Notes under the pieces: model-generated
Told to the model about the DNA's origin: nothing
What the model saw: only the letters and a program-made list of their open reading frames with translations
Database searches by the model: none
Program-made: the position numbers and the translations under genes
Shown here: positions 8,603-18,122 of the stretch, piece by piece
Layout: each line of letters starts with the position of its first letter
Position numbering within the stretch: the first letter of the stretch is position 1
Assembly (NCBI GenBank): GCA_024998685.1
Contig: JACOEH010000020.1
Coordinates: 20,601-84,600 of the forward strand
DNA length: 64,000 nt
Source: Nitrospira sp.
GTDB taxonomy: Bacteria; Nitrospirota; Nitrospiria; Nitrospirales; Nitrospiraceae
Direction of reading: 5' to 3'

Positions 8603-11245
8603 ATGCCCCCTATTGAGCTGAAACAATCCGATACGTCATACTACACCGCACCTATGGATTCGATTTCTGCATCGCCTTGCGACACACTGATGGAGCGGCA
8701 CCAGGCGCTACTGGAAGTTGCGGAAGCGATCTCTGTCCACCGCGACCTCCACGAACTCTTTCGCGATCTCGTTCAACGGCTCCCCCGCGTGGTGGACGTG
8801 AACTTCGTGTCTCTCTCATTGCATGACCCGATGCGCAACCATATCCGCCTCCAGACCATTCAAGCGAACGTGCCGGCTGAGCTCTTGGGCGGCCATGAGG
8901 AGCCGCTCGATGAGACTCCCGCCGGTTTGGTTCTCCTCACACAGAAGCCGATCTTCGTGCCGAACCTCGCCGACGAACATCGCTGGCCCAAGGTCATTCA
9001 CCGTATGAAGGAGGACGGCATCAACTCGCTGTGTGTCGTGCCCCTGACCACCGCCGTACGACGACTGGGAGCCATGGGATTTTCGAGCATGCGGAAAGAG
9101 GCGTACAGCGAGTCGGACGTGGAATTTCTCCGGCAGGTCGGGAAGCAAGTCGCGGTGGCGGTCGATAACGTCTTGCACCATCAAGAGCTGATCCACGATC
9201 GGGATCGGCTACGTCTTCTGCTGGAAGTCACGGAGTCCATCGCGTTTCACCATGATGCGGACCGGCTGCTGCACGATCTCGCGCAGCGGCTTCCCCGCAT
9301 CGTGCCGTTCGACTATATCAACATCGTGCTGCATGATCCGGCCCAGGAGGTCATGCGCCTGCGGTTGTTGGTCACGTCGAAACCGGCAACGATCCAGCCG
9401 GGGCTCGAATTGCCGATCGAGGAATCCCCCGGCGGTCTCGTCTGGAAAACACAACAACCCTTGACGGTGCCGGATGTTGCGTACGAGTCTCGCTTCCCCC
9501 AATTGATCGCGATGCTGCGAGAGAACGGCGTGCAATCGTTCTGCGCCGTGCCGCTGACCACCGCGAATCAACGGCTAGGCGCCTTGGGATTCGGCAGCCT
9601 GGAGCGCCGACCCTACGACGCATCCGAGATCGAATTCATGCACCAAGTCGCGAAGCAGGTGGCCATCACCGTCGAGAACGCATTGAACTACGAACGCGCG
9701 CAGTCCACTCAATCGCAACTCACCCGTGAGCGCGACCATCAGCGGTTGCTGCTTGAAGTGAATAATGCCGTCATCAACCATCTGGATCTCAATGACTTAT
9801 TCACGGCCGTCAGTGAGTGCTTGAGAAAAGTGATTCAGCACGACGGATCCAGCCTGCTGCTTTGCGACGAGGAGACCGGCGCATGGCGCATTCATGTGTT
9901 GGATTTTCAGCGGAATGAAAGTTTCATCGAGGAAGGAACCATTGAGGAGAGTACGGAATCCCCGTCCTGCCTTGCGATTAACACGGGCAAAGCCGCGTTG
10001 TTTAGAGAGCAAGATCTGAAGGAGATGGCGAGCTCTTCACCTTGCGCGCAAGATCTTCTTGATCGCGGAGTGAAATCGTTCTGCTCCCTACCGCTCCTTG
10101 CGCACAAACGTACGCTCGGCGCATTGAACGTGGGGCGACGAAGGGATGACGGCTTTACATCGGAGGATGTCGAATTGCTCAGCCAAGTCGCGCAACAAGT
10201 CGCCATCGCAGTCGAGAACGCCTTGGCCTACAAGCAAATTGCCCAGCTCAAGGATAAGTTAACGGAAGAAAAACTCTACCTTGAAGAAGAAATTCAGACG
10301 GACTACAACTTTGAAGAAATCGTCGGCGAGAGTCGTGCCCTCAAGCAGGTCCTCAAACTGGTCAAAACGGTCGCTCCCACCGATTCTACGGTCTTGATCC
10401 TGGGTGCAACAGGCTGCGGGAAAGAGCTCGTCGCCCGCGCGCTCCACAATCTGAGCACCCGACGGGAACGCACGTTCGTGAAATTGAATTGCGCCGCGAT
10501 CCCGACCGGCCTGCTCGAAAGCGAATTATTCGGGCATGAAAAAGGGGCCTTTACCGGTGCGATTGCGACCAAGGTCGGCCGGTTTGAATTGGCCGACCGG
10601 GGCACGCTGTTCCTCGACGAAGTTGGAGAAATTCCCCTGGAACTCCAGGTCAAGCTCCTCCGGGTACTGCAGGAGCAGGAATTCGAACGGCTGGGCGGCA
10701 CTCGCACCATCCGCACGAATGTGCGGGTCGTCGCGGCCACGAATCGCGACCTGGTGCAGATGGTGGAAGAGCAGAAGTTTCGCAGCGATCTCTACTACCG
10801 ACTCAAGGTCTTCCCGATCACTGTGCCGCCGCTGCAGGAACGTCCGGATGACATTCCATTGTTGGTTCGGCACTTCGCGCAGAAGTTCTCCCAGCGGATG
10901 AAGAAACACGTCGAGACGATTCCATCCGAGGCCATGAAGGCGTTGCAAAATTATTCCTGGCCCGGCAACGTGCGCGAACTGGAAAACTTCGTCGAGCGAG
11001 CCGTCATTCTGACGCATGGATCGGATCTCTACGTGTCGTTGGCTGAATTGAAACCGACACCGAGCCACGTGGAGCATTCCATGGCGATCACCCTCGAACA
11101 GGCCGAGCGCGAGCATATTCTCAGAACCTTGCGCGAGTCGAGCTGGGTCATCGGCGGGACCACGGGTGCAGCGGCAAAGCTCGGCATGAAACGGACCACC
11201 CTCCAATCCAAGATGCAAAAGCTCGGGATTGCCCGCCCTCGCTGA
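8603..11245 (+). CDS. Sigma54-dependent activator with three GAF domains
   Basis: 880 residues. Three tandem GAF sensor domains occupy roughly residues 30-200, 205-375 and 380-545 (repeated units such as A-V-P-L-T-T-A then R-L-G-A-L/M-G-F, and Q-V-A-K/Q-Q-V-A-I/V-A/T-V-E/D-N). An AAA+ domain follows with Walker A G-A-T-G-C-G-K-E near residue 600, the sigma54-contact loop G-A-F-T-G-A near 645 and Walker B T-L-F-L-D-E-V. A Fis-type HTH ends the protein (MKRTTLQSKMQKLGIARPR). No receiver domain, so control is probably by a small ligand or redox-active molecule bound to GAF, as in FhlA/NorR-type activators. Target promoters are not identified. Confidence 0.93.
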   Translation: MPPIELKQSDTSYYTAPMDSISASPCDTLMERHQALLEVAEAISVHRDLHELFRDLVQRLPRVVDVNFVSLSLHDPMRNHIRLQTIQANVPAELLGGHEEPLDETPAGLVLLTQKPIFVPNLADEHRWPKVIHRMKEDGINSLCVVPLTTAVRRLGAMGFSSMRKEAYSESDVEFLRQVGKQVAVAVDNVLHHQELIHDRDRLRLLLEVTESIAFHHDADRLLHDLAQRLPRIVPFDYINIVLHDPAQEVMRLRLLVTSKPATIQPGLELPIEESPGGLVWKTQQPLTVPDVAYESRFPQLIAMLRENGVQSFCAVPLTTANQRLGALGFGSLERRPYDASEIEFMHQVAKQVAITVENALNYERAQSTQSQLTRERDHQRLLLEVNNAVINHLDLNDLFTAVSECLRKVIQHDGSSLLLCDEETGAWRIHVLDFQRNESFIEEGTIEESTESPSCLAINTGKAALFREQDLKEMASSSPCAQDLLDRGVKSFCSLPLLAHKRTLGALNVGRRRDDGFTSEDVELLSQVAQQVAIAVENALAYKQIAQLKDKLTEEKLYLEEEIQTDYNFEEIVGESRALKQVLKLVKTVAPTDSTVLILGATGCGKELVARALHNLSTRRERTFVKLNCAAIPTGLLESELFGHEKGAFTGAIATKVGRFELADRGTLFLDEVGEIPLELQVKLLRVLQEQEFERLGGTRTIRTNVRVVAATNRDLVQMVEEQKFRSDLYYRLKVFPITVPPLQERPDDIPLLVRHFAQKFSQRMKKHVETIPSEAMKALQNYSWPGNVRELENFVERAVILTHGSDLYVSLAELKPTPSHVEHSMAITLEQAEREHILRTLRESSWVIGGTTGAAAKLGMKRTTLQSKMQKLGIARPR

Positions 11246-11283
11246 TGCTGCCCTTTCGGCAAACGCCGAGATATCGACAGATG
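11186..11283 (+). repeat. Direct repeat copy A (3' end of sigma54 activator plus flank)
   Basis: The last ~20 codons of the activator and 38 bases beyond its stop are repeated, diverged, at 14011-14107. Shared blocks include CAAAAGCTCGGGAT and GCCGAGATATCGACAGAT. The two copies flank the restriction-modification genes. Confidence 0.8.
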
Positions 11284-11301
11284 GTTGAGCTGAGACCGCT
11301 G

Positions 11302-12240
11302 CTAACACCGCGACCGTAACAGAAAGCGCTTTAGATCAGTGAGCCGATGAGCCCAAAAGAATACCACAGGAGTGTTCTGTGCCTGGATTAGATAGGGAGG
11401 GTTGAACACTCCTTGGATCACCGCAGCCGGAACGACATTCTGCTCTCCAAATTGTCTGACCCAGCTTCCGGCATCAACAGCTACCTCCTTATTGATACGT
11501 TTACGGCTATTGATTTCTGAATTTGATGCTTTGCACTCCAGCGCGAGTACCCGTCCATCAGCAAGCCTGACGACAATATCGGCATTATGTTCTCCCACCG
11601 TACACCCGACCATGAACTTGCCCTTCTGCGGCGCATCCGTCAACAACACCTGTATACCTCTTCTTGGAGACGGCTCTTTTGTCCATCCCATCTCGAGAAG
11701 TAACGCTCTCACGGCTCCTTCAACGGCATCCCGTTCGTCGGATCGTCTCGATGTCTGAACACGTTGAGCCGAAGCCGCCACGGAAGAGGCTAAGACGGCG
11801 GCCTTCTTTTCACTCGTGGAGGCGGAGCGATTCTCATAGATCCATGGGAATCGCTTGGGATCAAGGATACGACGGAGAATATGGACCAGGTTCCTCGCTC
11901 GTTCAGGGTCATGAGCGATCAGCATAGGCGCAAGTGTATTACCCAGCAAGGTTTCAAGATCGTCAGTCGATATCGGTGGAGCGCCCAAATATCGGAGTGC
12001 CGTGAAGAGATCCTCGTCCTGAACCAGTGATGAGACCAGACGGGGATCGACAGGATCGGCCAGTAGGCCGGGTAACAACTCCACAACCTTCTTGTTGGCC
12101 AATTCCAACGATTGAAACGCTTCTAAGTATCGTTCTTTTGGTTCTTCCAGGCGGCGCTGCCTGAACAGTTCTTTGGCCTGTTTTGTATCTCGCAAAACTT
12201 CTTGCGGAGACCACTTACGGGCACCCTTCGGCCATCCCAT
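11302..12240 (-). CDS. XamI-like type II restriction endonuclease
   Basis: 312 residues; starts at 12240, directly after the methyltransferase stop, so translation is coupled. The C-terminal half carries a PD-(D/E)xK-type core: A-D-I-V-V-R-L-A-D-G-R-V-L-A-L-E-C-K-A-S-N, with D, then E-x-K as catalytic residues, and the conserved N-S-R-K-R-I-N-K-E-V that follows in the XamI family. The ending V-V-F-F-W-A-H-R-L-T-D-L is also family-like. XamI cuts GTCGAC; the same specificity here is an inference. Expected role is cleavage of unmethylated foreign DNA. Confidence 0.8.
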   Translation of the reverse strand: MGWPKGARKWSPQEVLRDTKQAKELFRQRRLEEPKERYLEAFQSLELANKKVVELLPGLLADPVDPRLVSSLVQDEDLFTALRYLGAPPISTDDLETLLGNTLAPMLIAHDPERARNLVHILRRILDPKRFPWIYENRSASTSEKKAAVLASSVAASAQRVQTSRRSDERDAVEGAVRALLLEMGWTKEPSPRRGIQVLLTDAPQKGKFMVGCTVGEHNADIVVRLADGRVLALECKASNSEINSRKRINKEVAVDAGSWVRQFGEQNVVPAAVIQGVFNPPYLIQAQNTPVVFFWAHRLTDLKRFLLRSRC

Positions 12241-13890
12241 TCAAGCGATCTCTATCCTGCGCAACTGTTCAAGGCGTGGGATAGGGAGCCTCGTCACTTC
12301 TCCTGGCTCGAACTTGGTCAACCCGCCGACATAGGTCCGACCTCCTCCAAGCCGAACATTCGCGTTCAGCCAACGAATGATCAGCATCAGATCAGATTCA
12401 GAGAGCGGAACGAGCGGATAGAGCCCATGAGCAATATTCAGAATTCTGGCCCCGCAGGCGTTCCGAACAAACACCGGAGCGCGTCGAGCCATATACGTCA
12501 TGAGGATGGGCGCAGGTGCTCTCAGGTTGACCCGCCACCACGGTCTCCGATGCGCCGCAATATAACTGTCCTTCGCTCCTTGCGACTGCGCCCACGCCAT
12601 AAAGGTTTCGATACGCTTGCGGTCTTGCATCGAAAACCGGCTAAAGTCATTGGGAAGATCCACGACGCGCCGCAGTTGGCGGGCATCCGTCAGCCGAGAG
12701 TTGGAGGCTTGAATGAGTTCCTTCGCGCGCGTAACAGCAGGAACCAAGACGCAGGTGGGCAACCCTTCCGCCTGCTCAGCAGCGATCCACACCTTGTTCA
12801 TACCAGTCACCTGTCCGCGGTGCACCTTGAACAACTCTCCAACCTTGATAAAGCTCTTCTCCTCCCAATCGTTTGGTCGAATCAAATGCGACCATTTGTC
12901 CTGGCTCTCAGCGCGCGAGAATGTGATGTTCATGCCACCCTGCAAATTCCCTAGCTGAGCGGAAGATTGAACTCGGCGTATCGACAGTGAACGATGGCAG
13001 GAGCCAATTTCAAAACACACAACGGCAGCGCTCGTCATGGTATCGGGGAAAACCTGCGATGCAGTATCGATAAGATGCAGTGATCGCCCGCCCATACCGT
13101 TCATCAACATCGCTCGGGCTGTGGATCCATAGTTCACGTCGAGCCATTCCGCTGCCGTAATGAAGCATCCATAGTCGCCGGGAACCGCGAGTTGACGAGT
13201 CTTGAGAAGAAAATGGAGATGGAGCCCCGCCAAAGCACTGCCGGGCAATCCATATGCTCGAAAAGTCTCGGTATACCAACGCTTCCAACGTGGTTCGATA
13301 TCATGATGGCGAACGTAGGGCGGATTACCAATAAACAATGTCCGGCCGGCGGAAGGCAGATGGATCGAGCGGTAATCATCTATAATGATCGAAACACGCT
13401 TTATGAGCCCTGCGAAGGCAATATTGGCGCGCAGAAGACTCGCGATATGTGGATCTTTTTCAACAGCAATGATGTGAGCATCCGGAAAGGCCTGTGCCGC
13501 GGCCAGGACGAAGCGGCCGGAACCGGCACCGGGGTCGATAATACGCTCAAACGTTACGCCTTGCGTCTTGGCCCATGCCACCATCGCCCGCACTACTTGA
13601 GGCGGTGTGAACGTCGCCCCCTGAGCACGCCGCTGTTCGGCCGGCACCACTCGGCCATAGACCTCCCCGAGCAGGTCTTGCCCTGCCAATAGCCGCTTTC
13701 TTGTTATATCGAGCAATACATCTTGTCGACGGCTCCGACAGGACTTGAACAAGCGATCTGCAAGGCGGAAGAGAGAATCTTGAGTGGTCGGAAGAACCAT
13801 CGGTTCGCAACTGCCGACGCCAGAAAAGAGTTTCATAAAACAGGAATTGAGAAGTTTGTGCAGTATGCCCAGGACAAAATTTAATGTCAA
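12241..13890 (-). CDS. N6-adenine DNA methyltransferase of the XamI-like R-M system
   Basis: Up to 549 residues. It has the SAM-binding motif I D-P-G-A-G-S-G-R-F (after the A-T-F-T-P-P motif), an acidic V-E-K-D-P strand, and the N6-adenine catalytic motif G-N-P-P-Y-V-R-H-H. A target recognition region occupies the C-terminal half. It lies immediately upstream of the endonuclease on the same strand, protecting host sites. The start is uncertain: 13890, 13833 and 13800 all offer Met codons and no strong ribosome site decides; the conserved part begins at about LPTTQDSLFRLADRLF. Confidence 0.88.
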   Translation of the reverse strand: MTLNFVLGILHKLLNSCFMKLFSGVGSCEPMVLPTTQDSLFRLADRLFKSCRSRRQDVLLDITRKRLLAGQDLLGEVYGRVVPAEQRRAQGATFTPPQVVRAMVAWAKTQGVTFERIIDPGAGSGRFVLAAAQAFPDAHIIAVEKDPHIASLLRANIAFAGLIKRVSIIIDDYRSIHLPSAGRTLFIGNPPYVRHHDIEPRWKRWYTETFRAYGLPGSALAGLHLHFLLKTRQLAVPGDYGCFITAAEWLDVNYGSTARAMLMNGMGGRSLHLIDTASQVFPDTMTSAAVVCFEIGSCHRSLSIRRVQSSAQLGNLQGGMNITFSRAESQDKWSHLIRPNDWEEKSFIKVGELFKVHRGQVTGMNKVWIAAEQAEGLPTCVLVPAVTRAKELIQASNSRLTDARQLRRVVDLPNDFSRFSMQDRKRIETFMAWAQSQGAKDSYIAAHRRPWWRVNLRAPAPILMTYMARRAPVFVRNACGARILNIAHGLYPLVPLSESDLMLIIRWLNANVRLGGGRTYVGGLTKFEPGEVTRLPIPRLEQLRRIEIA

Positions 13891-14010
13891 ATGAAAAGTA
13901 GCCGATGGTTACAGCGGTGCCGTCGACTGTACCTGACCGCAACGCGGTGGGGCAACAGCATGAAACCGAACGCCATGGCACCACGAGGTCTACCCCCTTA
14001 GACATACCGC

Positions 14011-14107
14011 ATGGAACACACCATGTCGCAATCCAAAATTCAAAAGCTCGGGATCGTCCGGTTTCACTAACGCCGGTCTTTCGTCAGATGCCGAGATATC
14101 GACAGAT
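14011..14107 (+). repeat. Direct repeat copy B (remnant of an activator 3' end)
   Basis: The 503 bp between the methyltransferase and the next gene (13891-14393) holds no convincing gene. It contains this remnant, which reads M-E-H-T-M-S-Q-S-K-I-Q-K-L-G-I-V-R-F-H-stop, matching the Fis-HTH C-terminus and downstream flank of the activator ending at 11245. The similarity continues through GCCGAGATATCGACAGAT. Confidence 0.8.
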
Positions 14108-14393
14108 ACCTTCCGTCACGAAGCCTCTTGTTCCTTTCTACTCGTATCGTTGGATTCGATTAGACCTGCATATTTGTTCTTCACTTATGAATGTCCGGCC
14201 CTCTGAGCAATTCATGGAACGATCATTGCCCTGGCTTAAGAACATCACAGAACGCTCGCAACACAGTTGGGCGATCTTGAAATGACAACGGGAAGGAGAC
14301 TCACTCAATCCTCGTCCATTTTTAAATAGGCGCGCTTCCCAATTGCGATCGCGACTTCTTAGAGGGTGCTATGCCGATAGAAAGGAGAGCCCC

Positions 14394-16310
14394 ATGAACC
14401 GCTCCATCGTGATACTGGCCTTTCTGGGCACCTTGGTTTTAGGTTTCGTCGCCATCGCCCGCACTCCCTCATCGGGTGCCCAATCGCAAGCGCCCTCTGA
14501 TACCGTCCATCCCGAACTGGCCTACTTGAAACAGGCCAATCAATGGCGGCCTCCCTCCGATCCTCAATTACTGTTCCTTTTGATGCAGCAGTTCGCTAAT
14601 ACCGGACGCCATGTCGAAGGCATCGCCTATTTTGAAGAAGTCTTGAATCGCTTTACCTCCGGGCTGACCGGCAACCAAAAGGCTCAGTACCTTGTGGCAA
14701 TCGCCTTCCTTCGCGCCGATCATGCGTACGATGTCTTTCTATTCAAACGATTCGGCTGGGTGCGCGACACGTTGGCTCTGCTGGACGACGCGAAGCGACT
14801 CACCAAGAACGAGATGTTCATCGCGCGATGGATGTCCGGTGTGGTCAGAGCGAAGATTCCTGGTTTTTTTGGCGAACGCGATACCGCGCTGGCCGACTTG
14901 CTCTGGTGTCTAGAACACGTGGACGCCGCCCCGCACCGAAATTGGCTGCGCGAGGTCTACGCCCAATTGGCCACCCTGTATCGTCAACGTGGCGACACCG
15001 GAGAGGCGGAACGGTACCAAACCCTGATCGGCGCCGGCACCGAGAATGATACGCCGGTGTTCACCACTCCATTCGCCGAAGATCCGTCCAATGGCCACAC
15101 GTTCATGTCACGCTCCATACGAGAAGTCATTCCCGGCATACTATATTGCCTGTCCGGCTTCGAATTCACCGAATACTACTTTGTGGTCTCGGCGGATCGG
15201 CAGGAACTGATCGCCATTGATGCCGGAACTCGCCCAGACACCGCCCAGGCAGCATATGAGGCGCTACGAAATCAAGTTCCATCGCTCCCTCCTCTGACAA
15301 CGGTCTTCGTCACGCACGCACACTGGGACCACGTGGGCGGACATCGGTATTTCCTCAGCCTCAATCCAGCTGTGCGCTTCTATGGTCGAAGCAACTATCA
15401 AGAAGAGCTCTCGGATGACGCGTTGGGCAATCCTGCGATGCTGCAACGTTTCTTCGGCGAGAAATTCAGACTCGACGACGTGCTCACCTACAAACCGGAT
15501 GTCCTGATCGACGGTCCACGTGATGTGGCAATCGGCGGGACTCGCTTTCGTCTGATACCGACCAGCGGTGGAGAAACCTCCGATGCTCTCCTCGTGCATA
15601 TGCCGGAGGAGGGCGTACTTTTCGTGGGCGACATTCTGATGCCGTATCTTGGCGCCCCGTTCGTTCCAGAGGGAAGCGTCGACGGTCTCTTGGAGGCTAT
15701 AAACCAGGTCGATCGGCTGAAGCCTGGGCATTTGCTACACGGGCATGAGCCACTGACGCGGCTATTCTCATCCACGGCTATGCTGGATGACTTACGCATT
15801 CAGCTGACGTGGTTGCGAGATGAAGTGTTGCGTGCCATGAAGGCTGGTACGGAACGTGGCGTGATCCAACAAGCCAACTTGATCCCACCCACGCTTGCGA
15901 ACAGTGCGTCGGACGTACACCTCGCCTATCTTGTGATCCGAGAAAACATGATCAATCGTCTGTTCCAGCAGAACAGCGGCTACTGGCAAAACGGCTTGCG
16001 AGGATTGGACATGCTGACGGACGCGGACCATGGCGCAGCGCTGGTGGACTACTTCGGGATCTCCGACTCGCAGCTTGCCGCCGCGGCCGAGCGCATGATG
16101 AAGGACGGCAGGCATGAACTGGCCGCAAACTACCTCCGATGGGCACGGACAAAGTTACCCGACAGTCCTCGATTGAACGAGTCTCGCCGACTGGCTTACC
16201 TCAAGCTCATGGAGAAGTACCAGGAATTCAACCCGTTCAAGTTGATTGTCTACGCCGGCGAGATCAATCAACCTGTCGTGCAAATAAAAGAGACGGCAGG
16301 GCCACGGTAA
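14394..16310 (+). CDS. Secreted MBL-fold hydrolase, alkylsulfatase-like
   Basis: 638 residues. Start at 14394 (MNRSIVILAFLGTLVLGFVA) has AAAGGAG upstream and gives a signal peptide. Residues ~50-220 form a helical TPR-like region (repeat-rich, NQKAQYLVAIAFLRADHAYD). The metallo-beta-lactamase domain follows with the zinc motif V-T-H-A-H-W-D-H-V-G-G near residue 310, the Asp ligand in V-L-F-V-G-D-I-L-M and a final L-L-H-G-H-E-P. A C-terminal region (residues ~480-600: ANSASDVHLAYLVIRENM, DLRIQLTWL before it) resembles the dimerisation part of SdsA-type alkylsulfatases. Substrate not known. Confidence 0.82.
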   Translation: MNRSIVILAFLGTLVLGFVAIARTPSSGAQSQAPSDTVHPELAYLKQANQWRPPSDPQLLFLLMQQFANTGRHVEGIAYFEEVLNRFTSGLTGNQKAQYLVAIAFLRADHAYDVFLFKRFGWVRDTLALLDDAKRLTKNEMFIARWMSGVVRAKIPGFFGERDTALADLLWCLEHVDAAPHRNWLREVYAQLATLYRQRGDTGEAERYQTLIGAGTENDTPVFTTPFAEDPSNGHTFMSRSIREVIPGILYCLSGFEFTEYYFVVSADRQELIAIDAGTRPDTAQAAYEALRNQVPSLPPLTTVFVTHAHWDHVGGHRYFLSLNPAVRFYGRSNYQEELSDDALGNPAMLQRFFGEKFRLDDVLTYKPDVLIDGPRDVAIGGTRFRLIPTSGGETSDALLVHMPEEGVLFVGDILMPYLGAPFVPEGSVDGLLEAINQVDRLKPGHLLHGHEPLTRLFSSTAMLDDLRIQLTWLRDEVLRAMKAGTERGVIQQANLIPPTLANSASDVHLAYLVIRENMINRLFQQNSGYWQNGLRGLDMLTDADHGAALVDYFGISDSQLAAAAERMMKDGRHELAANYLRWARTKLPDSPRLNESRRLAYLKLMEKYQEFNPFKLIVYAGEINQPVVQIKETAGPR

Positions 16311-16334
16311 AGGAGCCGTTACACGGTTGACATT

Positions 16335-16553
16335 ATGCATCGCATAGGTATTCAGGCTGGTTCCGACAAAGTGTATTGGGCTCTTTCGACAATCGAGGGA
16401 CTTGCCGCTTGGTGGACGGCGGACACCAGTGGTGTCGCTGCGGTTGGGAAAACCATTGTGTTTCAATTTCGTGATCCCAACGGGAAGATCATAGGTGAAT
16501 TCGAGATGGAAGTGTTAAAGCAAGAGCCCTTCAAGAAATGCGTCTACGCCTAA
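16335..16553 (+). pseudogene. Truncated SRPBCC (AHSA1-like) protein
   Basis: A 72-residue reading starts MHRIGIQAGSDKVYWALSTI and includes L-A-A-W-W-T and G-E-F-E-M-E-V-L, the N-terminal half of the START-like SRPBCC fold. It stops after K-K-C-V-Y-A, where family members continue for about 70 residues with a second W-rich half. No continuation of the fold is seen downstream. It is probably a remnant. Confidence 0.7.
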
Positions 16554-16597
16554 TCTATGGGATCGGCTAATGAAGCAAGTTGGACTTGGGGACCGAT

Positions 16598-17011
16598 ATG
16601 ATAAATTTCGAAGTGAGGCCCATAGGATGGGTCTCGTCAGATCTGAAAGATCTTGACTCGGCCCCTCGGCAAGCAGACGAAGGCGCACCCGAAGCCTGGT
16701 TGGTCTTCGAACCGGAGATGTCGGAGGGCCTCCAAAGCCTGAAGTCCGGTGATCATGTTTTCGTCCTCACCTGGCTCGATCGGGCTCGCCGGGACATTTT
16801 ACGCGTGCATCCGAGAGGAGATGCCTCTCGACCGCCGGAGGGCGTCTTCAGCACACGCTCCCCTCACCGTCCGAATCCTATCGGCCTGCACCCTGTAGAA
16901 ATCACTGCGATTGAAGGTATGCGATTGCGGGTGCGCCATCTTGAAGCGCTGGATGGAACGCCGGTCATCGACGTCAAACCCATCCTCAACACAGAAGCCG
17001 GCCGACGTTAA
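16598..17011 (+). CDS. trmO: tRNA (N6-threonylcarbamoyladenosine37-N6)-methyltransferase, TrmO/TsaA family
   Basis: About 137 residues, SAM-dependent methylation of t6A37 in tRNA-Thr. The start at 16598 (MINFEVRPIGWVSS) matches the usual N-terminus. Signatures: I-G-W-V-S-S, L-T-W-L-D-R-A-R-R, and the family-defining G-V-F-S-T-R-S-P-H-R-P-N-P-I-G-L-H-P-V-E. The C-terminus has L-D-G-T-P-V-I-D-V-K-P. It is somewhat short and ends soon after DVKPILN (normally DVKPY...), so the last segment may be altered. Confidence 0.88.
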   Translation: MINFEVRPIGWVSSDLKDLDSAPRQADEGAPEAWLVFEPEMSEGLQSLKSGDHVFVLTWLDRARRDILRVHPRGDASRPPEGVFSTRSPHRPNPIGLHPVEITAIEGMRLRVRHLEALDGTPVIDVKPILNTEAGRR

Positions 17012-17096
17012 ACAGTGGTGTCTTGACGGACAATAATGATGAGTGCCGCCTGGATTGATACGCTGCGCTCTGTGTTATCGATGAGGAGTCATTGCC

Positions 17097-18038
17097 ATGA
17101 AGGTATTTGTCGCAGGCAGTACCGGAGCCATCGGAAGAGTCCTTGTGCCGCAACTGGTTGAGAATGGACATGAGGTGATCGCGCTTGTCCGAAACGATCG
17201 GAAGGCCGAGTCTCTCCTGGCCGTAGGTGCCAAGGTTGCCGTGGCCGACGCGCTCAACAAGGAGGAGTTGACGTCAGCCATCAGGAAGGCCGAGCCGGAA
17301 GTAATCATTCATCAGCTGACGGCCCTCGCCCACGCCGGCAACCTCAAGAAGCTTGACGATGAGTTTGTGTTGACCAACCGATTCCGTACCGAGGTCACGG
17401 ACACCCTGCTCGCGGCAGCACGTCTGGTAGGAGCACGCCGGTTTATTGCGCAGAGCTTCTGCGGGTGGCCGTTCGCGCGTGAGGGTGGGCCGGTGAAAGC
17501 TGAGGAAGCCCCGCTCGATCCGAACCCGCCCATGAGGTTCGCTAAGATCTTGGCGGCAATCCGATACCTGGAAGATACAGTCCAAAAGACCGTGGACCTC
17601 CAAGCGCTCGCCTTGCGCTACGGACCCTTCTACGGACCCGGCACCGGGATTGCGAAGGATGGACCGGTTATCAAACTCGTCCGAAAACGAATGCTGCCGA
17701 TCGTCGGCGACGGGGCCGGTATCTGGTCATTCATCCACATTCACGATGCGGCTCGCGCGACGGTCGCCGCTATTTCGAGCGGGAATCCAGGAATCTACAA
17801 CATTGTCGACGATGAACCGGCTTCCGTCACAACCTGGCTTCCGGCGCTCGCCGACGCCGTGGGTTCGAAGCCGCCCTATCGAGTGCCGGTGTGGCTCGGC
17901 AAGCTGGCGATCGGTGAGGGCGGCGTATCGATGATGACCCAGATCCGTGGCGGATCGAACGCCAAGGCGAAGCGTGAGTTTGGATGGGAGCCAACGTATC
18001 AGACTTGGCGGCGGGGTTTCGTCGAAGGGCTTGGTTAG
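17097..18038 (+). CDS. NAD(P)-dependent epimerase/dehydratase
   Basis: A 313-residue extended short-chain dehydrogenase. It has the Rossmann motif G-S-T-G-A-I-G-R at residues 7-14 and an Ala/Val-rich second strand. The usual catalytic Y-x-x-x-K is not obvious: the region after R-R-F-I-A-Q-S-F-C-G-W has no clear match, as in NAD-binding atypical members. The late motif V-W-S-F-I-H-I-H-D-A-A-R-A-T is typical of the NmrA/epimerase group. A gatGAGGAGt ribosome site precedes the start. Substrate unknown. Confidence 0.82.
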   Translation: MKVFVAGSTGAIGRVLVPQLVENGHEVIALVRNDRKAESLLAVGAKVAVADALNKEELTSAIRKAEPEVIIHQLTALAHAGNLKKLDDEFVLTNRFRTEVTDTLLAAARLVGARRFIAQSFCGWPFAREGGPVKAEEAPLDPNPPMRFAKILAAIRYLEDTVQKTVDLQALALRYGPFYGPGTGIAKDGPVIKLVRKRMLPIVGDGAGIWSFIHIHDAARATVAAISSGNPGIYNIVDDEPASVTTWLPALADAVGSKPPYRVPVWLGKLAIGEGGVSMMTQIRGGSNAKAKREFGWEPTYQTWRRGFVEGLG

Positions 18039-18122
18039 CATCTTTCGCCACCCGAATGGACATATCAAATCGACGGTTCCTAAACCGGAAGTCAGACACA
18101 TTGGCATAAAAACGGTGATCTT

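Noticed and set aside
10526..11308. 260-codon minus-strand open frame opposite the sigma54 activator
   Set aside because: It is antisense to a strongly conserved AAA+ and HTH region and has no recognisable domain.
13905..14285. 126-codon plus-strand open frame after the methyltransferase
   Set aside because: It crosses the activator remnant (14011-14107) in another frame and has no domain or ribosome site.
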